Assembly: GCA_001464965.1 (NCBI GenBank)
Contig: LNEJ01000001.1
Span: 1-51,742, forward strand
Direction of reading: 5' to 3'
From: Gammaproteobacteria bacterium Ga0074134
Lineage (GTDB): Bacteria > Pseudomonadota > Gammaproteobacteria > Ga0077554 > Ga007554
Length of the DNA stretch: 51,742 nt
Position numbers and translations under genes: made by a program. Below the pieces are notes generated by a model, which ran no database searches, had not been told where the DNA came from, and saw only the letters and a program-made list of their open reading frames with translations. Positions 19,518 through 29,135 of this stretch are shown here, in pieces. Positions within the stretch are counted from its first letter, which is position 1, and the number at the start of each line of letters is the position of its first letter.

Positions 19518-19835
19518 CCAGTTTTATTTCTGATCGCCCGTTCACCCTCTCTCCGTACGGAGAGAGGGTTTTTTATTGCCTGAATTTGGACTTCTGAAGC
19601 CTGCCCAGAGATCCAACAATTTCCATGCAAGGATTGCCCCGACAACCCCTCACAGCCACACGGGACTACATGCAAATTCAGCCTGTCACGCCATAATATT
19701 CCACCCCTGCTCAAAGGCTTCATGGGGCACCAGCAGATAATGCCATTTAGCGCCTATTCTCTCCGCATTCTCATTGGAAAAACCCACCGGCGCACCCCGC
19801 CCCGGTCTGTTACCCACCCTCAATATCCGCTGTTA
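19518..19835 (+). other. Intergenic region after pstS
   Basis: Apart from the pstS terminator near its beginning, this stretch shows no gene, repeat or clear promoter. It separates pstS from the oppositely oriented membrane-protein gene, so the two genes are convergent. Confidence 0.5.
19544..19575 (+). terminator. Rho-independent terminator of pstS
   Basis: A 12-bp perfect stem, CCCTCTCTCCGT against its complement, with almost no loop at the centre, followed by TTTTTTATT. It ends the porin-pstS transcript. Confidence 0.9.
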
Positions 19836-20978
19836 TTACTCTTGGGTTTCCTTGGTCTTTTCCGCCTTCTGTTCCAGCCTCTTCAACACACGGTCTATCA
19901 TGCTTCTCAAAATCTTGTCTGATGAAAAACCGGAGGCAATTGCAAGAATTGCATAAACATAGCCTACAGCTCCGGAATGAATATGCAGAGTGATTAGCTG
20001 GGGCGCCTGATCTGCCATACCATTAGTAACCGGCTCTATCGAAAAGACAAGCTTGGATAGCTCCAACACATAGATAAAAATAGCGGCAAAGGCACTGATG
20101 ATGGGTTTTGAGATTACATAATGCAGCATGTATCGCCAGAAAGGACCTTTGACAAACAAAAAGTCCTCCTTGGTAATCAGATTGCTAAGGTATGCCCCCA
20201 TTCCGCCAAGCATCGCCATGGGTATGGCCACGTCTTTTAAAGTATGCCACGCATGTGACTCATCCATTTGCGAGGAATAACCCAGAGACCAGAAAAGGAA
20301 CATTATCAAGCCCAAAAAAATGGCACTTGTCAGGCTCACCATGCTGTTCAAAGAGAGTATCCAGAATGCATGATCCATCTGATCATTCACAATCCTCAAT
20401 GCCTCCTTGAGGACATGCCTGACCTGGCCCATATTCTTCTTGGCATTCAGCTTTTTCAGCTCTGCCATGGTTTCCGTAAGCTTTTCTTGCAGATCTTCCG
20501 TTGGCTTAGCTTTTAGCCCTGCCACAATATCTGTCAGCCTTTTTTTTAGCTCCCCAAGCTTTTCTCTGGTTTCCAGCTCATCAATGACCGCCGTCAGCTT
20601 CCCCTTCCGGCCATCGCTTCCCAGCCACTCTTCCCTGATATGTTTTTCCTTGATGCTCAAACCGAAAAAGGTCTTAATGTCTATTGCCTTGCTCAACACC
20701 TCCTCATCCGGTATGAGCAGAATGATATCCTCATCAACGCGATGCACGAGGCTCCAGAAAATCTTGTGCTTTTTGCCAAACGGCAACTTTGGCTCAAGAG
20801 CAGCCTTGGCATTTTCCAAGCGCTCTCTACATTTCTCCAAGATTTCTTCCTGAACCCCATCCAGCCCGCCACGCTTTCCAATAACATCCAGCGTTTCCAT
20901 GAGATCTATACGCTTTGCCCAGAGATCTTCTTCTGCCGGGTTTATCCACCAATTGAGTTTTTTATCATTATTACCCAT
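19836..20978 (-). CDS. Unknown coiled-coil membrane protein
   Basis: A 380-residue protein I do not recognise. The N-terminal 190 residues are highly charged and helical, with probable coiled coil around 120-185 (ELETREKLGELKKRLTD and neighbouring heptads). The C-terminal half has three or four membrane segments (about 205-230, 245-265, 280-305 and 335-355), then a basic tail. No signal peptide is seen, so the charged half is probably cytoplasmic. GAGG stands 8 bases before the ATG. It is the last gene of a likely tsaD-VIT-LolA-like operon, 34 bases after the LolA-like gene. Confidence 0.7.
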   Translation of the reverse strand: MGNNDKKLNWWINPAEEDLWAKRIDLMETLDVIGKRGGLDGVQEEILEKCRERLENAKAALEPKLPFGKKHKIFWSLVHRVDEDIILLIPDEEVLSKAIDIKTFFGLSIKEKHIREEWLGSDGRKGKLTAVIDELETREKLGELKKRLTDIVAGLKAKPTEDLQEKLTETMAELKKLNAKKNMGQVRHVLKEALRIVNDQMDHAFWILSLNSMVSLTSAIFLGLIMFLFWSLGYSSQMDESHAWHTLKDVAIPMAMLGGMGAYLSNLITKEDFLFVKGPFWRYMLHYVISKPIISAFAAIFIYVLELSKLVFSIEPVTNGMADQAPQLITLHIHSGAVGYVYAILAIASGFSSDKILRSMIDRVLKRLEQKAEKTKETQE

Positions 20979-21012
20979 CGAGACACCTCGCTTACATTAT
21001 TGTGTTCGAATA

Positions 21013-21852
21013 TCATTTGATATTTTCAATACCCAACTGCATCGCGCGTTTTGAAAAGGATTCTTCAGTAAGGCCGACATTCAACTTGATGTCGGCGATA
21101 GTCAACAGTGTCTTATTCCCCGTTTGAACATTCATCCCCACCACCTCTTCCCACACCCAGGCATCATTGATCTTTTTCCATTTAGTGAACTGCTGTTTTT
21201 GTAATTTATTGCGCTCATCGTAATAATCAATACGCATTGGCAAGAAATTATCCTTGGATATCCATCGCACAACTTTCCCATAAGGATAAAATTCCGCGCC
21301 GCCTTTCTTGGGAATGCTCTCTATGACATGACAAACAACGCCTTCCATTGTTTCGGATGTCAATAATTGATGCGTGTCGTCATCGGGACTTCTTGGGACA
21401 AGATCGAACTGCCTCAATTCCGATTTCGAGAATTCCTCTTCCTTGGCATGTTTCGGCCCCGTATGGCTCAGCCTTCTAACCATGCGCAGCTCGGGAAGAT
21501 AGATCCACTCATCGTCATTTTTATTAAGTTCCGGCTTATAAAAAACCCCCAGATAAGAAACACCTTTGGCATCAGGAGGAAATTCACGGAACATCATGAC
21601 CTTTGTGTCGACTTCGCCTGCCCCCTTGAATTTTTTCCACGCCATGGAGTAGATCAGTTTTTTTTCAGGCTCCCCTTTTTCCTGAAAAATAAAGGTAATT
21701 TTTGACAGGGAATCATCTCCGCCATAGACCTCGAAGGATTTCTTCATGATGGCGCCGGCAGTAAGCTCTTCCGCATGGGCAGTCACTGCGACAGACGCGA
21801 TCAAAAAAATAATAATGCCCAGCCATCCAGTGAAAACAGTCCTGTTATTCAT
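21013..21852 (-). CDS. Outer-membrane lipoprotein-sorting (LolA-like) protein 1
   Basis: A 279-residue secreted periplasmic protein with a signal peptide (about 1-27, ending VTAHA). The family resembles LolA and carries the blocks MMFREFPPDAKGVSYLG, WIYLPELRMVRR and a late WVWEEVVGMNVQTG. These proteins are thought to carry lipids or lipoproteins between membranes and commonly occur beside RND permeases. The ATG at 21852 has AGAGGG about 9 bases upstream; the long open frame before it overlaps the VIT gene and lacks a signal peptide. A second member lies at 35384-36235. Confidence 0.85.
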   Translation of the reverse strand: MNNRTVFTGWLGIIIFLIASVAVTAHAEELTAGAIMKKSFEVYGGDDSLSKITFIFQEKGEPEKKLIYSMAWKKFKGAGEVDTKVMMFREFPPDAKGVSYLGVFYKPELNKNDDEWIYLPELRMVRRLSHTGPKHAKEEEFSKSELRQFDLVPRSPDDDTHQLLTSETMEGVVCHVIESIPKKGGAEFYPYGKVVRWISKDNFLPMRIDYYDERNKLQKQQFTKWKKINDAWVWEEVVGMNVQTGNKTLLTIADIKLNVGLTEESFSKRAMQLGIENIK

Positions 21853-21866
21853 TGCGACATCCCTCT

Positions 21867-22895
21867 CTAATTCAAATTCACCCCGATGAAACCACCAATA
21901 AGATACGTCACCATTCCCGCCCCGCCGCCGATGAGCATCATGCGCAGCCCGCTCAGCCAGCCGCGCTTCCCGGTAAACAGGCTCAATAATGCGCCCACCG
22001 CGAATAAAGCGGCGCCTGCCAATGCTGCCGCCACAAATAACGCATTCTTTCCTGCGCCAAAGAGAAATGGCAACAGCGGCACTATGCCGCCTGCCGCGAA
22101 TGCCAGAAATGAGGACATAGCCGCGCCCCACGGAGAACCCAGGTCGTGCGGATTCAAGCCCAGCTCTTCGCGAGCCAGCGTGTTCAAGGCATGCTCCGGG
22201 TCACGCATCAAGTCTTGCGCGATACGGCGCGCCTCATCCAGCGGCAGGCCACGCGCGTTATAGATCAGCGCCAGTTCTTCCGCTTCTTCTTCCGGATACT
22301 CCTTCAGCTCTTCCCGCTCCAGCCCGATTTGATATTCAAACAGCTCGCGTTGCGAGCGCATGGAAATATATTCGCCTGCCGCCATGGAAAACGCGCCCGC
22401 CAAAAGACCGGCGACGCCCGATAACAAGATGATTCTGGAGTCGCCCGATGCACCAGCAATCCCCATAATCAGGCTGGTATTCGACACCAAGCCATCATTC
22501 ACGCCAAATACCGCGGCACGCAAGTTACCGCCAGAGACACGGCTGTGCTTGCCCTCCATGTCCGCTGCTGAGACAGGCTTTGGATGGCCTGTAACGCCAG
22601 CGCTATACACGGATACACCACGTATTTTCATCGCTGCCAGCACCGGGCGTACCGCGCGCGGCCCTAATCGCTGGACAAGCTGCCTTACCAGACGCGCCCG
22701 CTGTGAGGGATGAAACGCAGGAACTGCATCGCCTTGCTCACGGGTACGCCGCTCCCACAGCAGCGCCTGCGATTCCGCGGCATCCGCCAACGTGTTAAAC
22801 AGCTTTTTTTTGGATGCATCCTGCTCGGCGTCGGCCACCGCACGGTACAGCCAGGCTGATTGTTTTTCCTCAAACCAACTTTCGATGACGGACAT
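21867..22895 (-). CDS. VIT1/CCC1-family transporter with N-terminal ferritin-like domain
   Basis: A 342-residue membrane protein. Residues 1-85 look like a rubrerythrin/ferritin-like helical domain (YRAVADAEQDASKKKLFNTLADAAESQ) followed by a linker; residues 125-342 form a VIT/CCC1 transporter with GVNDGLVSNTSLIMGIAGA, the MAAGEYISMRSQRE segment, and hydrophobic helices to the end. VIT proteins move iron or manganese out of the cytoplasm. It starts 18 bases after tsaD on the same strand and precedes the LolA-like gene by 14 bases. Confidence 0.88.
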   Translation of the reverse strand: MSVIESWFEEKQSAWLYRAVADAEQDASKKKLFNTLADAAESQALLWERRTREQGDAVPAFHPSQRARLVRQLVQRLGPRAVRPVLAAMKIRGVSVYSAGVTGHPKPVSAADMEGKHSRVSGGNLRAAVFGVNDGLVSNTSLIMGIAGASGDSRIILLSGVAGLLAGAFSMAAGEYISMRSQRELFEYQIGLEREELKEYPEEEAEELALIYNARGLPLDEARRIAQDLMRDPEHALNTLAREELGLNPHDLGSPWGAAMSSFLAFAAGGIVPLLPFLFGAGKNALFVAAALAGAALFAVGALLSLFTGKRGWLSGLRMMLIGGGAGMVTYLIGGFIGVNLN

Positions 22896-22913
22896 CTTTT
22901 GGAGTCTCGATGT

Positions 22914-23927
22914 TTACGGTGGCGCCAGCACATCGAGCGGCCAGCGCGGCGTGGCGAAAAATGCCAGCGGCTCGGCCTGCCCTGCCTGGACACGCCGGCA
23001 ACCGGCATAGGCAATCATCGCACCGTTGTCAGTGCAAAACTCCAGGCGCGGATAAAAAACCTGCGCGCCCTCCTCACCCGCAATTCTCCCTAATCGTTCA
23101 CGCAACGCGGTGTTGGCACTCACGCCGCCGGAAACCACCAAACGCTCAAGGCCCGTCTGCTGGAGTGCGCGCCGGCATTTGATAGCCAATGTATCCACCA
23201 CCGCATCTTGAAAGGCACGCGCAATGTCGGCGCGGGTCTGATCATCGCCACCCTGCATCTGCAGACTATTAACGGCAAAGGTCTTGAGGCCACTGAAGCT
23301 GAAATCCAAGCCAGGCCGGTTGGTCATCGGACGCGGAAAATGAAACCGTTTTGGATCGCCCCTCTGCGCCAGGCGCGCCAAAGCCGGACCACCCGGATAC
23401 CCCAGCCCCAGCAACTTGGCGGTCTTATCGAAAGCCTCACCGGCGGCGTCGTCCAGCGATTCCCCGAGTATGGTGTAACGTCCCACGCCATCCACGCGCA
23501 CCAGTTGGGTATGGCCACCCGACACCAGTAGCGCAACAAACGGAAACGCCGGGGGATCATCCTCCAGCATCGGAGCGAGCAAATGCCCCTCCATATGGTG
23601 TACGGCAACCGCGGGTACCCCCCACGCCCAGGCCAGGCTGCGGCCCACTGCCGCCCCCACCAGCAGCGCACCCGCCAGACCAGGACCTGCGGTATAGGCC
23701 ACACCGCCGATATCATCCGGACGCGTGTCCGCCTGGTTCATTACCTGGCGCAGCAAGGGCAGCACCTTGCGCACATGATCGCGCGAGGCCAGCTCCGGCA
23801 CTACCCCGCCGTATTCCGCGTGCAGCGCAACCTGGCTGTGCAGTGCGTGCGCCAGAAGGCCACGCGCTGAATCGTATATTGCAACACCAGTTTCGTCGCA
23901 CGAGGTTTCAATACCAACAACACGCAT
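22914..23927 (-). CDS. tsaD: tRNA N6-adenosine threonylcarbamoyltransferase TsaD
   Basis: A 337-residue enzyme that, with TsaB and TsaE, transfers threonylcarbamoyl to A37 of ANN-decoding tRNAs. The iron-binding H111-x3-H115 motif is in [10 protein letters not shown], the nucleotide site shows SGGHTQLV, and the N-terminus reads [14 protein letters not shown]. The ATG at 23927 is supported by CAGGAAAA upstream. The rpsU gene often found next to tsaD is absent; instead tsaD heads a run with the VIT gene, LolA-like 1 and the unknown membrane protein. Confidence 0.97.
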   Translation of the reverse strand: MRVVGIETSCDETGVAIYDSARGLLAHALHSQVALHAEYGGVVPELASRDHVRKVLPLLRQVMNQADTRPDDIGGVAYTAGPGLAGALLVGAAVGRSLAWAWGVPAVAVHHMEGHLLAPMLEDDPPAFPFVALLVSGGHTQLVRVDGVGRYTILGESLDDAAGEAFDKTAKLLGLGYPGGPALARLAQRGDPKRFHFPRPMTNRPGLDFSFSGLKTFAVNSLQMQGGDDQTRADIARAFQDAVVDTLAIKCRRALQQTGLERLVVSGGVSANTALRERLGRIAGEEGAQVFYPRLEFCTDNGAMIAYAGCRRVQAGQAEPLAFFATPRWPLDVLAPP

Positions 23928-24083
23928 CCGCTTTTCCTGTTTTACCTGTCCACCACATCCAGCGATCACGCAAATCTTTCGCAATCACCCATCAAGATCA
24001 TATATAATTTTCAGGCTTAATGGCTTGAAAATACCAGGAAAACATCCTGACCACGCCTATCTCTCAAACATGAAGAACCTCTT

Positions 24084-25595
24084 ATGATACAGGCAAGCGG
24101 TTTAACCAAGATATTCCCTTCCGGCAACAAGGCCGTGGACGGGCTGGATCTCCATGTAAAAGAAGGAGAGATCTTCGCCTTGCTCGGTCCGAATGGCGCG
24201 GGGAAAACCACCACCATCCGCATCTGCTCAACACTCTCCGGCTTTGACGCCGGAAACGTGCGGGTCGCAGGCTATGACGTTGACAAAGATCCTGAAAAGG
24301 TCCGCGAATCCATCGGCGTCGTCGCGCAGCAGACCGGCATCGATTATTTTCTTACCGGACGCGAGAACCTTGTCCTGCAAGGCCATCTCTACCGGATGAA
24401 AAAAGCCGACATCCACGCACGGGTCGCAGAGCTTGCCGCCTATTTCGATCTGAAGGACAGCTTGGACCAATTGGTCGCCACCTATTCCGGTGGCATGCGC
24501 AGAAAGCTGGATATCGCCACTGCACTGATCCATCGCCCCAAAATCGTATTTCTTGATGAGCCGACACTCGGGCTGGACATCAAGAGCCGCAAAAATCTGT
24601 GGGCCTATATTGAAAAACTAAACCGCGAACTGGGCCTCACCATTTTATTGACCACCCACTACCTGGAAGAGGCGGACAAACTTTCCCACCAGGTTGCCAT
24701 TATCAATGCAGGCAAGATACGCATCACCGGCACGCCGGAAGAACTGAAAACCGGCATCCACGGCGATTCCGTACAGCTGACCTTCGAGCAGAATGACGCA
24801 CAAGTGGGCGCCTTCGCCCACACCTTAAAAAGTCAGCCAGAAATCAAGGATACCGTGTGGCAAGGCAACAAACTGCACATTTATGTTGAAAACGGGGCAT
24901 CAAGCGTGCCGCACATCGCCCTTATCGCGTCACAGCAGGGCGTTCATATCAAGACCCTGTCCCTCTCCCGCCCGACACTCGACGATGTATTCCTGAAATA
25001 CACCGGCAGCAGCCTGGAAGAAACCAAGGAAGACACCGGGCAAGAATGGTGGATGCAGTGGGCCGGCAAAGGCGGGGGCGGCAACTGGCAGAAAAAATGG
25101 GGCGGCGGACAGGAAGACGCCAGCGGCGACAACCCCAACACTGAAACACCAGAAACAGCCTCCTCGTCTCCAGCACAAGCATGGACGCAGGAAGAAATGG
25201 CGGAATGGTGGAAAAATAAGGGGCAATCCAGCGCTACCTCCGATACCGTCACAGAGAACACCGGGCAAGGCACCGTGGAAGCCGCCGCTCCCCCTGTGCA
25301 ATCCATGAATCCAGCACAAGCATGGACCAAAGAAGAAATGGAAGGATGGTGGAAAAATCAAGGGCAATCCAGCGGCACCCAGGGATCCCCTGACACATCT
25401 CCCTCCGCCGTCGAGGAAGCCACGCCACCTACTATCCAACCCGTGAATCCAGCGCAAACATGGACCAAAGAAGAAATGGAAGAATGGTGGCGCAACAAGG
25501 GACAATCGCCATGGCCTGCCGACAATAGCAGTCAGTGGGACGGCGCACCGCCGGATAAAACCGGGGAAACCCAAGACACAGGCAAAAAAGGCTAA
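24084..25595 (+). CDS. ABC transporter ATP-binding protein, DrrA-like, with Trp-rich repeat tail
   Basis: A 503-residue ATPase. Residues 1-310 are a normal DrrA/NatA-type domain: Walker A GPNGAGKT (35-42), signature YSGGM (134-138), Walker B IVFLDEP (154-160), H-loop TTH (190-192), and the C-terminal RPTLDDVFLKYTG. Residues 311-503 are an unusual extension: a W/G/Q-rich start (EWWMQWAGKGGGGNWQKKW), then three copies of a 21-residue repeat, PAQAWTKEEMEGWWKNQGQS-like, at 363, 410 and 456, spaced 46-47 residues apart. It pairs with the permease that follows. The tail has no signal sequence and should be cytoplasmic. Confidence 0.9.
   Translation: MIQASGLTKIFPSGNKAVDGLDLHVKEGEIFALLGPNGAGKTTTIRICSTLSGFDAGNVRVAGYDVDKDPEKVRESIGVVAQQTGIDYFLTGRENLVLQGHLYRMKKADIHARVAELAAYFDLKDSLDQLVATYSGGMRRKLDIATALIHRPKIVFLDEPTLGLDIKSRKNLWAYIEKLNRELGLTILLTTHYLEEADKLSHQVAIINAGKIRITGTPEELKTGIHGDSVQLTFEQNDAQVGAFAHTLKSQPEIKDTVWQGNKLHIYVENGASSVPHIALIASQQGVHIKTLSLSRPTLDDVFLKYTGSSLEETKEDTGQEWWMQWAGKGGGGNWQKKWGGGQEDASGDNPNTETPETASSSPAQAWTQEEMAEWWKNKGQSSATSDTVTENTGQGTVEAAAPPVQSMNPAQAWTKEEMEGWWKNQGQSSGTQGSPDTSPSAVEEATPPTIQPVNPAQTWTKEEMEEWWRNKGQSPWPADNSSQWDGAPPDKTGETQDTGKKG
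25170..25511 (+). repeat. Three in-frame repeats in the ABC ATPase tail
   Basis: Copies at 25170-25232, 25311-25373 and 25449-25511 encode PAQ(A/T)W-T-(Q/K)-EEM-x-x-WW-(K/R)-N-x-GQS. The copies are close in DNA sequence, and their spacers are rich in S, T, P and G. This points to local tandem duplication. Confidence 0.85.
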
Positions 25596-25636
25596 CGGCC
25601 TTTCTTGTCCATCAATCACTCATCAGGGTAAACATC

Positions 25637-26398
25637 GTGCTCGCGGATACATGGTACTTATTTGGCAAATACATGAAAATCACCATCAGGATGCCCTGGT
25701 GGTCACTCTTCACCCTTATTCAACCGCTGATCTGGCTGGTGATCTTCGGCCAGCTTTTCAAAAACATCTCTCAGCTCCCTGGCTTTCCAGCCAACAGCTA
25801 CGTCGATTTTTTTGTCCCTGGCGTGCTCATCATGACCGTCCTGTTCGGATCGTCATGGTCTGGCGTCAGCCTATTAAGAGAAATCACGGCTGGCACCATC
25901 GACAAGATGCTTGTCGCGCCGGTATCGCGCACGGCCATCGTCCTTAGCCGGGTACTGCACTCGGCTGTCCAGGTGCTCGCCCAAACACTGATCATCCTCG
26001 CCATATCCCTGGCGCTAGGCGCAGCCACCAGCATCAACCCGCTATATATCAGCATGGCCATGCTCATCATCTTTCTCCTGGGGGTAGGGTTCGCCGCGCT
26101 GTCGAATGGTTTCGCCATCATGCTGCAACGCGAGGAACCACTGGTCATGATAGGCAATCTGATGACCCTGCCACTGATGTTTTTCTCCACAGCGCTCATG
26201 CCGGAAAACTTCATGCCCGACTGGATCGACTATGTTGCCGCCATCAACCCGATCCATTACGCCGTGGAAGCGGTGAGAGCGGTATTAATCGGAACACCCG
26301 ATTTCGGCATCTATTCAAAGGGCCTGCTGGTACTGCTGGTGTTTGCGGGAGGCACGCTCGCCTGGGCAGTGAACGCGTTTAATTCTTTGCGGGAATAA
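25637..26398 (+). CDS. ABC-2 type permease, DrrB-like
   Basis: A 253-residue inner-membrane permease with about six helices and the family signature near the C-terminus (PEN...DW.DYVAAINPIHYAVEAVRA). With the preceding ATPase it forms a two-gene exporter for a lipid, polyketide-like or other small hydrophobic molecule; the substrate is unknown. The GTG start at 25637 has AGGG about 10 bases upstream. It is convergent with the TPR gene, only 7 bases apart. Confidence 0.92.
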   Translation: MLADTWYLFGKYMKITIRMPWWSLFTLIQPLIWLVIFGQLFKNISQLPGFPANSYVDFFVPGVLIMTVLFGSSWSGVSLLREITAGTIDKMLVAPVSRTAIVLSRVLHSAVQVLAQTLIILAISLALGAATSINPLYISMAMLIIFLLGVGFAALSNGFAIMLQREEPLVMIGNLMTLPLMFFSTALMPENFMPDWIDYVAAINPIHYAVEAVRAVLIGTPDFGIYSKGLLVLLVFAGGTLAWAVNAFNSLRE

Positions 26399-26405
26399 GA
26401 GCCTG

Positions 26406-29135
26406 CTAAAAAAACAAGGTTATCCCGGCTGTAAGGAGAGATTTTGAGTAATCTCCCAAGGCCCTGCTTTGCACCCCGATAATATCCTGCGCTCTCAGGA
26501 CAAGCCCTACAGGGAGATTCGAGTTGTTATTCTGGAATGAATAACTGGCGAAGGCCCTCAGCTTATCGTTGATTTCATAGCTCAAACCCAGGGAGAGGGA
26601 ATTAAACACATTGGCTCGGCGTTGCTGGAAATTGGTAACTGAATCGGGATTGGTGTAGAAGTTAAAAGCGAGGTTGTACACCGCGTTAGCCGACAATTTT
26701 GCTGAAAATGACTTATCAAAACGCAGCATGGCGCTATGGCCATTGTAAGCATAGTCGTGCCCTTCGGGCTGCGTATTACGGTTATTGATATAGTCATAGC
26801 TCAGCAAAATAGACCGCCCAAGCCCTAATCCCTGATTGAGCGTCAATCCTGTCGAGTACGTCACAGAATCAAAAAAGCTACTCGTATTACTCGTAAAATC
26901 TCTATACGATAAATTGAATTTCATTGCTGTCGGCGCGCTTTTTCTTTCCTCGGGCGCTGCAAGCCTACCGAACAGAGAAGGCATCTCAAAGCGCCATATA
27001 GTGTCGGTATAGACATTATTCCCGACACTTACTCTTTGCTCATTGAGCAAGCCAGAGATGTCGGTGCGCGTCCCACCCAGCGTCACATTCCTGTTACTGG
27101 GACCCCAAGTAACAAATGGGCCAATATCTATTCTTGTAAAATCCGCCTGTGAAAAATGATATATCATGTAAGCAGGGCTTAACATCAAGCCACTTCTAAC
27201 ATTCCTGCTCAACTTATAGCGGTAGGTCATATTCAAAGAAAGATTTGATATATATTCGTAGAATGGGGCCGTTTTATTCAAATTACTATTATTGTCATAA
27301 GTCAACGAATAACCCATGTTATAGGTAAATCCGTTGATTTTGCGTTCGAGCCCCGGGATTTTCTTCTCAGCCGTCACCACCAGCGGGGTTACTCCCCCAT
27401 TCTGTACTATAAACCTGTATTCCTTGAGTGCATCTTCTTCACGGTTCGAGTTTTCATAAAGCAAGGCAAGGTTGCCGCGCGCGCTAAGATTATCGGGGCT
27501 CAGGCCAATAATCTGTTGATAGGTCCGCTCCCCCTCGCCCAGTTCACCTTTTTTTGTCTGAATCAACGCCGTGTAAAACAAAGCAACTATATCGCTTGGA
27601 TTTTTCTGCAGAATATCGTCAAAATGTTTTTTTGCAAGGTCCGTTTTATTTTTCGCGAACAAGTCCCTTGCCACGGCAAGCTCTAATTTATTTCTAATCC
27701 GCTCCGCCTCTGCAGGTTCTTTTTCCAGAGCAACAGCCTTGTTATAGGCGTCGACCGCTTTTTCGTACAATCCCTTGTCATCCTGAAGCAGCCCAATATA
27801 GAAATAGGCCTTGGCATGATCAGGATTGATGCGAATCACTTCTTCAAATTCACGCAGCGCGTCATCGCGCAACAATTGCCTTGCATAGAGCACTCCCAGG
27901 TTAAAATGCGCCGTCAAGTCATTGGGGTTAGCCGCCAAGGTCTTTTTATACCCCTCCCTTTCGTCCGCCAACTTGCGTGCCTCGGCCAGTTTCTCACCGA
28001 AAGTATCCTGCATATTGCGAAGAATGGCGGCAGCTTGCTGTCCAGGCGGAGTATTGGCACCCATGGAAATCACCGCCTCCAACTCTCTGGAACTCTCTAC
28101 ATATTTATTTGTCTCCATATACAGCACGCCCAGCCGGAATCGCGCTTCCAAATGGCGCGGCTCAATCTCCAGCAATTTCTTGAACGTAGCCACCGCCTCA
28201 TCTGGTTGCTTTAATTCACGGTAAATCGTTCCTATATTAAAAAGGGCCATCAACTCATTAGGGTCAAGGGTCAAGACCCCTTGAAACTCTTTCAACCCTC
28301 CTTGGAGATCTTTCTTTTCGAGTAACTGAACCCCTTTTATAAGCCCAAGCCTGACAGTGGCCTTGAGCCCAATATCACTTCCCGGCTCAAGCGCAATAGC
28401 CCGCTTTAACTGTTCTACAGCAAGCGGAATTTTGCCACTTCTTTCATACACTCTGGCAAGATAGAAGTGGGGCGTTGCACTACCGGGCACAAGCAGCGCC
28501 ACTTGCTTAAAAACACCCTCGGCATCATCCAGACGATTGAAGTTAAAAAACGCCAGTCCCACGGCGTGCAAAACACGCGGATCATCGGAATAGTCCCTAC
28601 GCAGCACGGCCCCCAGAGCCAAAGCCTCATCGACATTGCCAGCCTCCGCATATTGCCGGATCTGGATCAGATAAAGGCTTTTCTCTGCACTTCTGGCCTC
28701 ATCCGTTCCTGGCGATTTGGACATAATGAGCTTGTACTCCTTTGCTGCCTCACCCAGCTGGTTCAACTGCTCATAAGCAAGCGCAAGCGAGGCGCGCACT
28801 TTCAAGTTTCCGGGTACAAGCGTTGAGCTTTTCTTGATGTATTCCAAACCCTCATTCGGCTGGTTCTTACGCATGTATATAACACCGATGTAATAAATAG
28901 CCTCGGCATTTTCGGGCGCAATCTTGGCTGCAGAATTGAAACTAAGCAGCGCGCCATCCAGATCACCCTTCTCCATCTGTGCTTTACCACGCACTATAGC
29001 CTGTTCGAGCTCAAGTGATTCCGGAGGTGCTCTTGTAATGTCAGATCCCGATGGTTGCTCCGCTGCAAAGACGAACTCCACATCATGAAGCAATAAAAGA
29101 TTCAACAAAAAAAACGGCAGCAGCCTTTTCTTCAC
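26406..29135 (-). CDS. Exported TPR protein with C-terminal outer-membrane barrel
   Basis: A 909-residue secreted protein: signal peptide (1-24), about a dozen tetratricopeptide repeats to about residue 600 (for example AIYYIGVIYMRKNQPNEGLEY and AKAYFYIGLLQDDKGLYEKAVD), then about 300 residues of alternating beta structure ending in aromatic FF, typical of an outer-membrane barrel. The layout resembles BcsC, PgaA and PelB-type exporters, in which periplasmic TPRs feed a barrel, but I cannot assign a polymer. The GTG start at 29135 has a weak binding site. A mobile-element-like repeat separates it from the next gene upstream. Confidence 0.85.
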   Translation of the reverse strand: MKKRLLPFFLLNLLLLHDVEFVFAAEQPSGSDITRAPPESLELEQAIVRGKAQMEKGDLDGALLSFNSAAKIAPENAEAIYYIGVIYMRKNQPNEGLEYIKKSSTLVPGNLKVRASLALAYEQLNQLGEAAKEYKLIMSKSPGTDEARSAEKSLYLIQIRQYAEAGNVDEALALGAVLRRDYSDDPRVLHAVGLAFFNFNRLDDAEGVFKQVALLVPGSATPHFYLARVYERSGKIPLAVEQLKRAIALEPGSDIGLKATVRLGLIKGVQLLEKKDLQGGLKEFQGVLTLDPNELMALFNIGTIYRELKQPDEAVATFKKLLEIEPRHLEARFRLGVLYMETNKYVESSRELEAVISMGANTPPGQQAAAILRNMQDTFGEKLAEARKLADEREGYKKTLAANPNDLTAHFNLGVLYARQLLRDDALREFEEVIRINPDHAKAYFYIGLLQDDKGLYEKAVDAYNKAVALEKEPAEAERIRNKLELAVARDLFAKNKTDLAKKHFDDILQKNPSDIVALFYTALIQTKKGELGEGERTYQQIIGLSPDNLSARGNLALLYENSNREEDALKEYRFIVQNGGVTPLVVTAEKKIPGLERKINGFTYNMGYSLTYDNNSNLNKTAPFYEYISNLSLNMTYRYKLSRNVRSGLMLSPAYMIYHFSQADFTRIDIGPFVTWGPSNRNVTLGGTRTDISGLLNEQRVSVGNNVYTDTIWRFEMPSLFGRLAAPEERKSAPTAMKFNLSYRDFTSNTSSFFDSVTYSTGLTLNQGLGLGRSILLSYDYINNRNTQPEGHDYAYNGHSAMLRFDKSFSAKLSANAVYNLAFNFYTNPDSVTNFQQRRANVFNSLSLGLSYEINDKLRAFASYSFQNNNSNLPVGLVLRAQDIIGVQSRALGDYSKSLLTAGITLFF

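Noticed and set aside
24930-25619. A 229-residue open frame on the minus strand with repeats of FFHFFFGPCL type
   Set aside because: It is the reverse frame of the Trp-rich repeat tail of the ABC ATPase; the apparent repeats are a mirror of the real ones.
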